NCBI GenBank assembly: GCA_900109485.1
Contig: FOAY01000018.1
Location: 26,198-90,197 of the forward strand
Length of the DNA: 64,000 nt
Direction: 5' to 3'
Source of the DNA: Kosakonia sacchari
GTDB lineage: Bacteria; Pseudomonadota; Gammaproteobacteria; Enterobacterales; Enterobacteriaceae
The position numbers and the translations under genes are program-made. Below are positions 18,009 through 27,331 of the stretch, one piece after another (within the stretch, counting starts at the first letter, position 1; every line of letters starts with the position of its first letter). The notes below the pieces were generated by a model. The model made no database searches, was not told the DNA's origin, and saw only the letters and a program-made list of their open reading frames with translations.

Positions 18009-19325
18009 TCAGAAAGTCACGCTAAGCTGTGCCCCGGCCCCCCAGGTTTCATCTTCACCCACCAGGCCCATCAGATCGATATGCACGCGGTTAAACGGCG
18101 CAAATCCGACACCGCCGGTAAAGACGTTTTTATCATCCCCTTTGACATCCGCACGATAACCGGCACGCACCGCCAGCCAGCTCAATGGGCGAACTTCCGC
18201 GCCCACGCCGACATACTGGGAATTTTTCTCGCTCTTAAAACCTTTAGTCTCGGTTAAATCACCGTCGGCGCTCAGCGTCAGCAGGTCGTTATGCCATGCC
18301 GCACCCGCCGTCACGACCGGGCTAATCTGGTAAGTATCTTTGTAGCTCACCATATCGCCCGTTCTGCCGTTGCGGATACGAATGTCTTTGGTATCAATGT
18401 CACGGGAGATCAAGTTTGTACCGGTCAAACCGACCGTCACGTTCTCGCCGAAATCTGCAGCCAGGCCGACATCCACGTTGAAGCCGGTATCGTCGGTACG
18501 GTAGCGGCTGCTGTTCCAGTCGCTACTTTTGTAGTCATAAATCGACGCCGTGTAGTTGTAGACCCAGGTTTTCTGTAATTTTGGCGTCACGCCAACGGAT
18601 AGCGGTACGCCGCCGACATCAAACTGGCGAGCCATCGCAATGCCGTAATCCGAGACGATAGCCGCGCGGCCTGAAGCGGTTGAGTTGAGGTTTTTGGTGA
18701 TTTCGTCGCTGCCATCCGGCGATACCACCGCCTTTAGCGCTTCACTGGCGGCAACGGCGGTGCTGTTCTCAATACTGCGCAGGTAGTCAATATCCTGCTG
18801 ATCGATTGCCGACGTGACGCGCGCATGGGCGTAAGCTTTCGTCACAAACGCCACGGAAAGGACATCGTTGGGAATACTTACCGCGATACCGGCGGCAGCT
18901 TTGGCCTGCGCTGTTTTCCCTCTCAGAAACTCCAGCTCGTTCGCCAAATCGCCTGCGGCACCCTGAAATTGCCTTACCGTACCGAGCGGATTAGCAATAA
19001 TTTCCGCAGCGGTGAGGTTATCAATAACATCTTTGTAGCCATCGATTTTGTCATTGATGTTGTCGATCTCGTCGCGCAGATTATCTTTGTCGCTAATTTG
19101 CGCCTGTACGCTCGGCAGGATGACGGTAATATCATCATCGGGTTTTGCTTTTGCTAACAGTGCCGGGTTGATTAATGGCCCGCTGCCATAGTTCGCAGAT
19201 GCAACGCCCGTTCCCCCCATTGCATCATTACGAGCTTCTGCCCAGGTATTTGCTGCTCCTGCCTGATTTGCCACAAAAAAGGAGACAGCGATCGCGACCA
19301 GCGAAAGTTTACGTTTTTTTTCCAC
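18009..19325 (-). CDS. TraF-like (PF13729-type) outer-membrane barrel protein
   Basis: A 438-residue secreted protein with a signal peptide (MEKKRKLSLVAIAVSFFVAN, cleavage near AGA-ANTW). The family opening is AEARNDAMGGTGVASANYGSGPLINPALLAK. A helical or coiled segment (about 75-120) follows, then many alternating beta strands, ending in GAGAQLSVTF with the terminal aromatic typical of outer-membrane proteins. Such proteins are often annotated conjugal transfer protein TraF, though no transfer genes are nearby and a conjugation role is unlikely. Function is unknown. It is convergent with ycaC. Confidence 0.72.
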   Translation of the reverse strand: MEKKRKLSLVAIAVSFFVANQAGAANTWAEARNDAMGGTGVASANYGSGPLINPALLAKAKPDDDITVILPSVQAQISDKDNLRDEIDNINDKIDGYKDVIDNLTAAEIIANPLGTVRQFQGAAGDLANELEFLRGKTAQAKAAAGIAVSIPNDVLSVAFVTKAYAHARVTSAIDQQDIDYLRSIENSTAVAASEALKAVVSPDGSDEITKNLNSTASGRAAIVSDYGIAMARQFDVGGVPLSVGVTPKLQKTWVYNYTASIYDYKSSDWNSSRYRTDDTGFNVDVGLAADFGENVTVGLTGTNLISRDIDTKDIRIRNGRTGDMVSYKDTYQISPVVTAGAAWHNDLLTLSADGDLTETKGFKSEKNSQYVGVGAEVRPLSWLAVRAGYRADVKGDDKNVFTGGVGFAPFNRVHIDLMGLVGEDETWGAGAQLSVTF

Positions 19326-19607
19326 AGTATGCGTCTCGTAGCCAGATGAGTTTTAAGCCTGTAAGTATTCGCACAAACAGGAATGCACTATTGCTGTGAA
19401 TAACGTAAGAAAATGGAGCTAAATTGCCGGGATACCCGTAAGCACCCGGACATTATTGTTTTAAGTGATGACCATCACTATTTATAGATGACGGAATCCA
19501 TTTCGGGAAGCGATCCAGAGAAATGGAGATTACTGGCCACGATCTCGGCGTTTTCGACAGGACATGGTAAAGTGTATGGCTTGTATTTCCCCAACCGGAG
19601 AGCGCCG

Positions 19608-20123
19608 ATGGATAAGACCACTTCGCAAGAGATGTTAGCGCAGGCTGAAAAGCTGTGCGTGCAGCGCAACGTGCGCCTGACTCCCCAGCGTCTTGAAGTG
19701 TTGAGATTACTCAGCCTGCAACAAAGCGCCATCAGCGCGTACGATCTGCTCGATCTGCTGCGTGAAAGCGAACCGCAGGCCAAGCCGCCGACGGTGTACC
19801 GCGCTCTTGATTTCCTGCTGGAACAAGGGTTCGTACATAAAGTCGAATCAACAAACAGCTACGTGTTATGCCACCTTTTTGACCAGCCGACGCACACGTC
19901 CGCGATGTTTATCTGCGATCGCTGCGGTTCGGTAAAGGAAGAGCAGGCGGAAGGCGTGGAAGATATTATGCATGCGCTGGCGGCAAAGATGGGTTTTGCC
20001 CTGCGGCATAATGTGATTGAAGCTCACGGCTTATGTGCAGACTGTGTCGAAGTGGAGTCCTGCCGTCATCACGACCATTGCCACCATGACCACACCGTTC
20101 AGGTGAAGAAAAAGCCACGCTAA
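19608..20123 (+). CDS. zur: Zinc uptake regulator Zur
   Basis: A 171-residue Fur-family repressor of zinc-uptake genes that uses Zn(II) as corepressor. The winged helix (about 20-85) contains RNVRLTPQRLEVLRLL and PPTVYRALDFLLEQGFVHK. Zinc ligands are visible in HLFDQPTHTSAMFICDRCG and HGLCADCVEVESC, followed by a His-rich tail HHDHCHHDH. The ATG at 19608 gives the family N-terminus; the frame is open upstream. It is convergent with yjbJ. Confidence 0.97.
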   Translation: MDKTTSQEMLAQAEKLCVQRNVRLTPQRLEVLRLLSLQQSAISAYDLLDLLRESEPQAKPPTVYRALDFLLEQGFVHKVESTNSYVLCHLFDQPTHTSAMFICDRCGSVKEEQAEGVEDIMHALAAKMGFALRHNVIEAHGLCADCVEVESCRHHDHCHHDHTVQVKKKPR

Positions 20124-20165
20124 TCTTTGTTTGAGCGAAACGGTAGATAAAACAGCTGAAGGGGT

Positions 20166-20236
20166 GGTACGTCCTTGTACCTTCGGGCAGGGTAGCCTGT
20201 AGAGGGTTAGCACATTGAGGGGATTTGCAGGCTACC
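20166..20236. repeat. Two inverted repeats in the zur-yjbJ convergent gap
   Basis: GGTAC-gtcctt-GTACC (20166-20181) is followed by GGTAGCCTG (20191-20199) paired with CAGGCTACC (20228-20236). The last arm lies in the final codons of yjbJ. There is no T-run, so these are not classical terminators; mRNA 3'-end structures for either gene are possible. Confidence 0.5.
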
Positions 20237-20441
20237 AGCGGTAGTCGTTACGCGTTTCCCAATCTGTAACTTCTTTCTCCGCCTGATCTTTGGCATAACC
20301 GTAACGTTCCTGGATTTTACCCACCAGCTGGTCACGTTTACCTTCGATGATGGTCATATCATCATCGGTCAGTTTGCCCCATTTTTCTTTAACAGTGCCT
20401 TTGAACTGTTTCCAGTTACCGCCGACTTCGTCTTTATTCAT
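20232..20441 (-). CDS. yjbJ: CsbD-family stress protein YjbJ
   Basis: A 69-residue hydrophilic, charged protein of the CsbD family (MNKDEVGGNWKQFKGTVKEK then WGKLTDDDMTIIEGKRDQLV). In E. coli it is abundant in stationary phase and RpoS-dependent; the molecular role is unknown. The 165-bp gap 20442-20606 must hold its promoter. A GGAGTCAACG sequence precedes the ATG. Confidence 0.94.
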   Translation of the reverse strand: MNKDEVGGNWKQFKGTVKEKWGKLTDDDMTIIEGKRDQLVGKIQERYGYAKDQAEKEVTDWETRNDYRW

Positions 20442-20606
20442 CGTTGACTCCTTATCGTTCGGTTAAATAGGTAATCGTTCTGCTGAACGTACTGATTATT
20501 GTAGTTAAGGATTCCGGAAATCGATTTTTATTCGGAATCTTTAACCGTCACGATGGTTAAAAACAGCATAAGCGAGGCGAGGAAACAGGCAAAAAAACTG
20601 GCAATA

Positions 20607-21941
20607 TCAGGAAGGATTCACATCGGAAAACCAGTTGCCGTTACGCCAGTGGCGACGCCACAGCCAGGCAAGCGTAAGCCCGCGCAGGGCGAGAAAGACG
20701 GTCAGCGACAGCCATAAACCGTGATTGCCCAACACCGGGACCGTCAGCAGCGTGACCGCGAACCCGGCGGCGGCAATCGCCATACTGTTACGCATCTCCG
20801 CTGCGCGCGTGGCACCGACAAACATGCCATCCAGCAAGTAGCACCACACGCCCACCAGCGGCAGAATCACCTGCCATAACAGGTAATGCCCGGCGAGCGT
20901 CTGCAGGGCAGGAAGCGAAGTCAGCAAGGCAATAATGTCATCACCTGCCAGCGCATAAATCGCCGCAAAGAACAGCGCCACCAGCCCGGCCTGGCGGCAC
21001 GCCGCTCGCCAGACGTCCATCAACTGGCTGCCATCGCGCGCGCCGTAGGCCTGCCCGGAGTGCGCTTCGACCGCATAGGCAAAACCATCCAGCGCGTACG
21101 CTGTAAAGGTGAGAAACATCATCAGCACCGCGTTGGCAGCGACTATTTCGCCGCCAAGACGCGCGCCCAGCACGGTGATGGAACCAAAGCAGAGCTGCAA
21201 AAGCAGTGAGCGCAGCATGATATCGCGGTTAAGCGCTAATAAGCGCCGCATACCGCCGCGCCAGGCATTTTTCAGCACTGGCAGGGTGATACCGCGCATT
21301 ACCAACACGCGGCGGACCATCAGCAGGCCGATGGCGAAAGTCGCATACTCAGCCACAACGGTGGCGAGCGCTGCCCCCTGCACATTCATGTGCAGGCCCA
21401 TCACCAGCCACAGGTCGAGCACAATGTTGAGGAGATTCCCCACCACCAGCAGGATCACCGGAGCACGGGCATACTGCACGCCCAGCAACCAGCCGAGCAA
21501 CACCAGATTTCCCAACGACGCTGGCGCACTCAGCCAGCGGATATCGAGAAAGCACCGCGCCTGCTCCAGCACGGCTTCGCTCCCGCCGGTAATGTGCAGC
21601 GCCAGATCGATGAGCGGCGTACGCAGCAGCATAATTAACACACCTGCCGACAGCGCCAGCAGCAGCGGCTGTACCAGCGCGCGCGCCAGCGCAGGTGCGT
21701 TTTTCGCGCCAAACGCCTGTGCCGTAAGACCGGTTGTGCTCATCCGCAAAAACAGCAGCAGCATAAACAAAAAGCTGGTTGCCGTTGCGCCGGTCGCCAC
21801 GCCGCCGAGGTAAACAGGACTATCCAGGTGCCCGACCACGGCGGTATCCACCAGCCCCAGTAACGGAACAGTGATATTGGAGAAGATCATGGGCAGCGCA
21901 AGCCGCCACAGTGCTCTGTCAGATGCGTTCAGCAACGGCAT
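20607..21941 (-). CDS. dinF: MATE-family efflux transporter DinF
   Basis: A 444-residue inner-membrane protein with about 12 membrane segments in two repeats, typical of MATE exporters. The N-terminal signature is LALPMIFSNITVPLLGLVDT. In E. coli it is induced by DNA damage as the second gene of the lexA-dinF operon, and is linked to protection from oxidative and bile-salt stress. Here it starts 77 bases after the lexA stop on the same strand, so SOS control through the lexA promoter is expected. Confidence 0.95.
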   Translation of the reverse strand: MPLLNASDRALWRLALPMIFSNITVPLLGLVDTAVVGHLDSPVYLGGVATGATATSFLFMLLLFLRMSTTGLTAQAFGAKNAPALARALVQPLLLALSAGVLIMLLRTPLIDLALHITGGSEAVLEQARCFLDIRWLSAPASLGNLVLLGWLLGVQYARAPVILLVVGNLLNIVLDLWLVMGLHMNVQGAALATVVAEYATFAIGLLMVRRVLVMRGITLPVLKNAWRGGMRRLLALNRDIMLRSLLLQLCFGSITVLGARLGGEIVAANAVLMMFLTFTAYALDGFAYAVEAHSGQAYGARDGSQLMDVWRAACRQAGLVALFFAAIYALAGDDIIALLTSLPALQTLAGHYLLWQVILPLVGVWCYLLDGMFVGATRAAEMRNSMAIAAAGFAVTLLTVPVLGNHGLWLSLTVFLALRGLTLAWLWRRHWRNGNWFSDVNPS

Positions 21942-22018
21942 GGCAGTGTCGAATCAACGGGGAAAAATCGTATTACGCAGCGCCACGGTGTTTTGTGTCG
22001 CTGCGAAAAGAACAGGCG

Positions 22019-22633
22019 TTAGAGCCAGGTACCATTACGGATGACGCCAACCGCCAGCCCTTCAATGGTGAAGTTTTGATCGCGCAGATCGACGACGATC
22101 GGGGAAAACTCGCTGTTTTCCGGCAGCAGTTCGACGGTGTTACCCTGTTTTTTCAGACGTTTCACGGTAACTTCATCATCAATACGTGCGACGACCACCT
22201 GGCCGTTACGCACGTCCTGCGTTTTATGCACTGCGAGCAGGTCGCCGTCCATAATACCGATGTCTTTCATCGACATACCGCTAACGCGCAGCAGGAAATC
22301 CGCATGAGGTTTGAAGAGATCGGGATCGACTTGGTAGTGACCCTCGATATGCTGTTGCGCCAGCAGCGGTTCACCCGCAGCAACGCGACCAATCAGCGGT
22401 AAACCGATATCCTCTTCTTCTTCCAGCAGCAGACGCAGACCACGCGATGCGCCGGAGACAATTTCGATAACCCCTTTACGCGCAAGCGCTTTCAGGTGTT
22501 CTTCAGCTGCATTTGGGGAACGGAACCCCAATTGCTGTGCGATTTCCGCACGCGTTGGTGGCATACCGGTTTGGGTGATGCGATCGCGGATGAGATCGAA
22601 TACCTCCTGCTGCCTGGCCGTTAATGCTTTCAT
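22019..22633 (-). CDS. lexA: SOS repressor LexA
   Basis: A 204-residue repressor and self-cleaving peptidase. The winged helix (1-70) includes [20 protein letters not shown] and [17 protein letters not shown]. The cleavage site is A86-G87 (RVAAGEP). The catalytic serine is S121 (SGMSMKDIG), and the lysine lies in [17 protein letters not shown]. It is two residues longer than the E. coli protein, in the acidic hinge [13 protein letters not shown] just before the cleavage site. Two SOS boxes before the gene show autoregulation. Confidence 0.98.
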   Translation of the reverse strand: MKALTARQQEVFDLIRDRITQTGMPPTRAEIAQQLGFRSPNAAEEHLKALARKGVIEIVSGASRGLRLLLEEEEDIGLPLIGRVAAGEPLLAQQHIEGHYQVDPDLFKPHADFLLRVSGMSMKDIGIMDGDLLAVHKTQDVRNGQVVVARIDDEVTVKRLKKQGNTVELLPENSEFSPIVVDLRDQNFTIEGLAVGVIRNGTWL

Positions 22634-22641
22634 CCCGCCCC

Positions 22642-22678
22642 CTGGGTGTATATACAGTTATGCTGTGAGTATATACAG
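22642..22678. promoter_or_regulatory. Tandem LexA boxes upstream of lexA
   Basis: Plus strand CTGGGTGTATATACAG (22642-22657) and CTGTGAGTATATACAG (22663-22678) each fit CTG-N10-CAG. They are 21 bp apart, the same arrangement as the two operators of E. coli lexA. Confidence 0.96.
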
Positions 22679-22741
22679 TCAAAGGCGATTTTGGAACCAA
22701 ATTTAAGCAAAAAACCAGGGTGTTATCGATTTCTGGAAGCG

Positions 22742-23110
22742 TTATCGAAAATGCGACCAGAGAAGCGAGATCCAGGTAAACAGCGCCAGCAGGATCGACA
22801 TCAGCACTGCCGCCGATCCCATATCCTTCGCCCGACCGGAAAGCTCATGAAATTCAGAACCAATTCGGTCTACGACAGCTTCAATTGCACTATTTAGGAT
22901 TTCAACAATCATTACTAGCGACACCGAGCTAATCAGCAGCACCCGTGTGACCGTGTCAATGTCCAGCCAGCAAGCAATAATGATAGCGAAAACAACGGCT
23001 ACCAGCTCCTGGCGGAAGGCGGCTTCATTGATCCATGCAGCGCGAACGCCCTTCCATGAGTAACCTGCTGCTTTAATGATTCGGGTAATTCCGGTGGTAT
23101 TATTGGCCAT
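22742..23110 (-). CDS. dgkA: Diacylglycerol kinase DgkA
   Basis: A 122-residue trimeric inner-membrane enzyme that phosphorylates diacylglycerol left over from osmoregulated glucan synthesis. It has an amphipathic N-terminal segment and three membrane helices. The active-site motif VEILNSAIEAVVDRIG (about 68-83) is intact. The length equals that of the E. coli protein. It is divergent from plsB, as in E. coli, so two lipid-metabolism genes share one control region. Confidence 0.97.
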   Translation of the reverse strand: MANNTTGITRIIKAAGYSWKGVRAAWINEAAFRQELVAVVFAIIIACWLDIDTVTRVLLISSVSLVMIVEILNSAIEAVVDRIGSEFHELSGRAKDMGSAAVLMSILLALFTWISLLWSHFR

Positions 23111-23242
23111 GAAAAGAACCTTTTTATGTAATAAACGTCAATGTCTACATCAGCGTACTGAGGTACAACAGAAATTACGTGCGCTTTCTGATATTCTTGC
23201 GGCGCAATGGCACTATTATTAACCAGAGGCTTTTCATCTTTT

Positions 23243-25666
23243 ATGTCCGGTTGGCCACGAATTTACTACAAATTACTGAATTTACCATTAAGTGTACTGG
23301 TAAAGAGTAAATCGATACCTGCAGAACCTGCACAGGAACTGGGTCTCGATACTTCACGTCCTATTATGTACGTGCTGCCTTATAACTCTAAGGCAGATTT
23401 GATGACGTTACGCGCTCAGTGTCTGGCGCACGAACTGCCCGATCCCCTGGAACCCCTGGAAATCGACGGCGTATTGCTGCCGCGTTTCGTGTTCATTCAT
23501 GGCGGTCCGCGCGTGTTTACCTATTACACGCCGAAAGAAGAGTCCATCAAACTGTTCCACGACTACCTGGATTTACACCGCAGCCATCCGGATCTGGATG
23601 TGCAAATGGTTCCGGTATCGGTAATGTTTGGCCGCTCCCCAGGGCGTGAGAAAGGCGAGATTAATCCGCCGCTGCGCATGCTGAACGGCATCCAGAAATT
23701 CTTCGCTATCTCCTGGCTCGGCCGCGATAGCTTTGTGCGCTTCTCGCCGCCCGTCTCCCTGCGCCGCATGGCGACCGAGCACGGCACCGATAAAATTATC
23801 GCGCAGAAACTGGCGCGCGTGGCGCGTATGCACTTCGCGCGACAGCGTCTGGCCGCCGTTGGGCCGCGTCTGCCGGCGCGTCAGGATCTGTTCAATAAAC
23901 TGCTCTCTTCGAAAGCGATTGCCCGTGCGGTCGAAGACGAAGCGCGCAGCAAAAAAATCTCTCACGACAAAGCGCAGCAAAACGCTATCGCGCTGATGGA
24001 AGAGATTGCCGCCAACTTCTCGTACGAGATGATCCGTCTGACCGACCGTATCCTCGGTTTTACCTGGAACCGTCTCTATCAGGGGATCAACGTGCACAAC
24101 GCCGAACGCGTGCGCCAGCTTGCGCACGACGGCCACGAGATTGTCTATGTGCCCTGCCACCGCAGCCACATGGACTATCTGCTGCTCTCGTATGTGCTCT
24201 ATCACCAGGGGCTGGTGCCGCCGCACATTGCCGCAGGCATCAACCTGAACTTCTGGCCCGCCGGGCCGATTTTCCGCCGTCTGGGCGCCTTCTTTATTCG
24301 CCGTACCTTTAAAGGCAACAAACTCTACTCCACCGTGTTCCGCGAATATCTGGGCGAACTGTTCAGCCGCGGTTATTCGGTCGAGTATTTCGTCGAGGGC
24401 GGTCGTTCACGTACCGGGCGTTTGCTGGATCCGAAAACCGGTACGCTGTCGATGACCATCCAGGCGATGCTGCGCGGCGGTACGCGCCCCATCACGCTGG
24501 TGCCGATTTATATCGGTTATGAGCATGTGATGGAGGTCGGTACCTATGCGAAAGAGCTGCGCGGCGCAACCAAAGAGAAAGAGAGCCTGCTGCAGATGGT
24601 GCGCGGGCTGAGCAAGCTGCGTAACCTGGGGCAAGGTTATGTGAACTTCGGTGAACCCATTCCGCTGATGAACTACCTGAACCATCACGTTCCGGAGTGG
24701 CGCGAATCTATCGATCCAATCGAAGCGATTCGCCCGGCATGGCTGACGCCGACGGTGAATAACATTGCCGCCGATTTGATGGTTCGCATTAACAATGCCG
24801 GTGCGGCCAACGCCATGAACCTGTGCTGTACGGCGCTGCTGGCATCGCGCCAGCGTTCGTTGACGCGCGAGCAGTTAACCGAACAAATCAGTTGCTACCT
24901 CGAACTGATGCGCAATGTGCCTTACTCGCCGGATTCAACAACGCCTGCCGCCAGCGCGGACGCGCTTATCGACCACGCGTTGCAGATGAACAAGTTCGAA
25001 GTCGAGAAAGACACCATCGGCGATATCATTATTCTGCCGCGCGAGCAGGCAGTGTTGATGACGTATTACCGCAACAACATCGCCCATATGCTGATGCTGC
25101 CGTCGCTGATGGCGGCGATCGTGACCCAACATCGCGCCATCTCCCGTAGCGATATTCTGCGCCACGTTGAGCTGCTTTATCCGCTGCTGAAAGCCGAGCT
25201 GTTCCTGCGCTGGGAAAAAGCCGAGCTGGCGGAAGTGCTGGAAAACCTGACGCAAGAACTGCTGCGCCAGAGCTTAATTACCGTCAAAGACGATCGTCTG
25301 AGCATCAACCCGGCCCATTCGCGGACACTGCAACTGCTGGCCGCCGGTGCGCGCGAGACATTACAGCGCTATGCCATCACCTTCTGGCTGCTTGGCAATA
25401 CGCCATCAATGAACCGCAGCACGCTGGAAAAAGAGAGCCGCACGCTGGCGCAACGCCTGTCAGTGCTGCACGGCATCAACGCGCCGGAATTCTTCGACAA
25501 AGCGGTATTCTCCACGCTGGTGTTAACGCTGCGTGATGAAGGGTATATCAGCGACAGCGGCGATGCAGACCCGACGCGAACGCTGGGCGTTTACCAGATG
25601 CTGGCAGACTTGATAACGTCGGATGTGCGTCTGACGATTGAAAGCGCGACGCAAGCGGAAGTGTAA
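23243..25666 (+). CDS. plsB: Glycerol-3-phosphate acyltransferase PlsB
   Basis: An 807-residue membrane-associated enzyme that acylates the sn-1 position of glycerol 3-phosphate, the first step of phospholipid synthesis. The acyltransferase motifs are [13 protein letters not shown] (block I, H-X4-D), [12 protein letters not shown] (block II), [13 protein letters not shown] (block III) and [15 protein letters not shown] (block IV). The ATG at 23243 gives [10 protein letters not shown] and the E. coli length; an in-frame start at 23207 would add 12 residues. It is convergent with ubiA, with a REP element between them. Confidence 0.97.
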   Translation: MSGWPRIYYKLLNLPLSVLVKSKSIPAEPAQELGLDTSRPIMYVLPYNSKADLMTLRAQCLAHELPDPLEPLEIDGVLLPRFVFIHGGPRVFTYYTPKEESIKLFHDYLDLHRSHPDLDVQMVPVSVMFGRSPGREKGEINPPLRMLNGIQKFFAISWLGRDSFVRFSPPVSLRRMATEHGTDKIIAQKLARVARMHFARQRLAAVGPRLPARQDLFNKLLSSKAIARAVEDEARSKKISHDKAQQNAIALMEEIAANFSYEMIRLTDRILGFTWNRLYQGINVHNAERVRQLAHDGHEIVYVPCHRSHMDYLLLSYVLYHQGLVPPHIAAGINLNFWPAGPIFRRLGAFFIRRTFKGNKLYSTVFREYLGELFSRGYSVEYFVEGGRSRTGRLLDPKTGTLSMTIQAMLRGGTRPITLVPIYIGYEHVMEVGTYAKELRGATKEKESLLQMVRGLSKLRNLGQGYVNFGEPIPLMNYLNHHVPEWRESIDPIEAIRPAWLTPTVNNIAADLMVRINNAGAANAMNLCCTALLASRQRSLTREQLTEQISCYLELMRNVPYSPDSTTPAASADALIDHALQMNKFEVEKDTIGDIIILPREQAVLMTYYRNNIAHMLMLPSLMAAIVTQHRAISRSDILRHVELLYPLLKAELFLRWEKAELAEVLENLTQELLRQSLITVKDDRLSINPAHSRTLQLLAAGARETLQRYAITFWLLGNTPSMNRSTLEKESRTLAQRLSVLHGINAPEFFDKAVFSTLVLTLRDEGYISDSGDADPTRTLGVYQMLADLITSDVRLTIESATQAEV

Positions 25667-25681
25667 ACCGGGAAAGTAACC

Positions 25682-25762
25682 GCCGGATATCGCTTGCGCT
25701 TATCCGGCCTGTGGGATGAGATAACCTCGCAGGCCGGATAACGTGCAGCCGCATCCGGCAGT
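25682..25762. repeat. REP/BIME-type palindromic element
   Basis: Two inverted REP-like units lie between convergent plsB and ubiA: GCCGGATAtcgcttgcgcTTATCCGGCC and, in reverse orientation, AGGCCGGATAACG...GCATCCGGCAG. They match the enterobacterial REP consensus (GCCGGATGCGG...TTATCCGGCC). Such pairs commonly protect mRNA 3' ends or bind gyrase or IHF. Confidence 0.88.
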
Positions 25763-25770
25763 TTTTAGAT

Positions 25771-26640
25771 TCAGTGCAGGTAACTAAAAGCCAGCCCTAA
25801 AAACAGCACCAGCCCCACATAGTTGTTGTTCATAAATGCTTTAAAACAGGCGTCGCGTTCGCGCCCCGCAATCAATATCTGTTGATAAACAAACAGCGCG
25901 CCCGCCACCAGTACCGCAGCGTAATACGCCCAGCCCAGCCCGTTCAGCCAGCCAATGGACGCCATCAGCGCCAGCACGGCAACCTGCAAAATACCGATAA
26001 TCAGCTTGTCGTAACGACCAAACAAAATCGCCGTCGACTTGATGCCAATCTTCACATCATCATCACGATCAACCATGGCGTACTGGGTATCGTAGGCCAC
26101 CGCCCACAGGATATTGGCGAAAAACATGGTCCAGCAGCTTAGCGGTACAGATTCGCTGACGGCGGCAAACGCCATCGGAATTGACCAGCCGAATGCCGCG
26201 CCGAGCACCACCTGCGGCAGATGCGTGTAGCGCTTCATGAATGGATAAACCCACGCCAGCGCCAGCGCCGCCACCGAAAGCAGGATGGTCATCATATTCA
26301 GCGTCAGCACCAGCGCAAAGGCCAGCAGCACCAGAACAACAAACAACACCCGCGCTTCATTTTCCGTGACCGCGCCGCTGGGCATCGGTCGGTTTGCCGT
26401 GCGTTTTACATGCCCGTCGAATTTGCGATCCGCGTAATCATTCACCACGCAGCCCGCCGCGCGCATCAGCCAGACGCCCGCAACAAACACCAGTAAGATC
26501 CACAGCGGCGGTACACCTGGCGTTGCAACCCATAACGCCCAGAGCGTTGGCCACAACAGCAGTAACGCGCCAATCGGTTTGTCCGTACGCATAAGCCTGT
26601 GAAAGGCTAACAACTTAGTCTGCGTGAGACTCCACTCCAT
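25771..26640 (-). CDS. ubiA: 4-hydroxybenzoate octaprenyltransferase
   Basis: A 289-residue integral membrane prenyltransferase that joins 4-hydroxybenzoate to octaprenyl diphosphate in ubiquinone synthesis. The two aspartate-rich motifs are [19 protein letters not shown] (about 67-85) and [15 protein letters not shown] (about 191-205), on cytoplasmic loops between about nine helices. It is one residue shorter than the E. coli protein. It follows ubiC by 12 bases, so the pair is an operon that makes and then uses 4-hydroxybenzoate. Confidence 0.97.
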   Translation of the reverse strand: MEWSLTQTKLLAFHRLMRTDKPIGALLLLWPTLWALWVATPGVPPLWILLVFVAGVWLMRAAGCVVNDYADRKFDGHVKRTANRPMPSGAVTENEARVLFVVLVLLAFALVLTLNMMTILLSVAALALAWVYPFMKRYTHLPQVVLGAAFGWSIPMAFAAVSESVPLSCWTMFFANILWAVAYDTQYAMVDRDDDVKIGIKSTAILFGRYDKLIIGILQVAVLALMASIGWLNGLGWAYYAAVLVAGALFVYQQILIAGRERDACFKAFMNNNYVGLVLFLGLAFSYLH

Positions 26641-26652
26641 TCTATTTTCCTC

Positions 26653-27150
26653 TTAGTACAGCGGCGACGCAGGCAAAAACAGTTCTGTAAGCATCAAGGG
26701 TTTCCCCCCCAAACGCAGGCGGGAACGCCGTCCCCACAACTGCTCATAACGGCCAATATCAATAAAATCACGCGTAAGCGTTGAAGAGGTAAAGAGATAT
26801 CGCCCAAGCGGTGTATTGCCCAGCCGTTGCAGCGCCATTTCCGGACCGCTCAGGGTCGATTCCGGCACGACAGTGCGCCCGGCAAGCCAGGGTTCACCAT
26901 CTGCACAAAGGATAATCTCCCGCAACCAGTAACGCGCCTCTTCCGGTAAATGTGCACGTTCGGGCGCAATCTCGTCCGCCGTGACAAAGCCTTCCTGAAT
27001 CAATGTGACGCTGACTTTTTTACCTTGCTGCTCAAAACGTTTGGTCATGGAATCTTCCAGCAACAGCCAGTCCAGCAGTTGCGGTTCCAGTTCGGGTATT
27101 GCGTCTACATAGCGCAGCGCACGCAATTGCGTAAGCGCAGGGTGTGACAT
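26653..27150 (-). CDS. ubiC: Chorismate lyase
   Basis: A 165-residue cytoplasmic enzyme that splits chorismate to 4-hydroxybenzoate and pyruvate, the committed ubiquinone step. Recognisable family segments are [51 protein letters not shown] and the C-terminal [18 protein letters not shown]77 and E156 are the expected product-binding residues. The length equals that of the E. coli protein. It is upstream of ubiA on the same strand. Confidence 0.96.
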   Translation of the reverse strand: MSHPALTQLRALRYVDAIPELEPQLLDWLLLEDSMTKRFEQQGKKVSVTLIQEGFVTADEIAPERAHLPEEARYWLREIILCADGEPWLAGRTVVPESTLSGPEMALQRLGNTPLGRYLFTSSTLTRDFIDIGRYEQLWGRRSRLRLGGKPLMLTELFLPASPLY

Positions 27151-27271
27151 GCCTTACTCTCCGGTACATAACGTAGCAATAGTGTATCGCAGAACAAGCA
27201 GGCTGGTGCGGGGAAACTTCAAACGGTTTTCATCAGCGCAACAGATGCGCAACAGCGCGCATCTGCGCCGG

Positions 27272-27297
27272 AAAAAGGGTGCGCCAGGCGACGCACC
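27272..27297 (-). terminator. Terminator of the malK-lamB-malM operon
   Basis: On the minus strand GGTGCG-tcgcctgg-CGCACC is followed by CTTTTTC, 35 bases beyond the malM stop. A second hairpin, AGATGCGC-aaca-GCGCGCATCT, lies just beyond it (27243-27264) and may strengthen it. The rest of 27151-27331 shows no gene. Confidence 0.8.
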
Positions 27298-27331
27298 AGT
27301 TACTGCAAAATATCGGCAGTGCGGGGATGGG

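Noticed and set aside
16091..19607. Intact mobile element integrated at the dusA 5' end
   Set aside because: No integrase and no second copy of the dusA start region (the [10 protein letters not shown] coding segment) is visible on the zur side.
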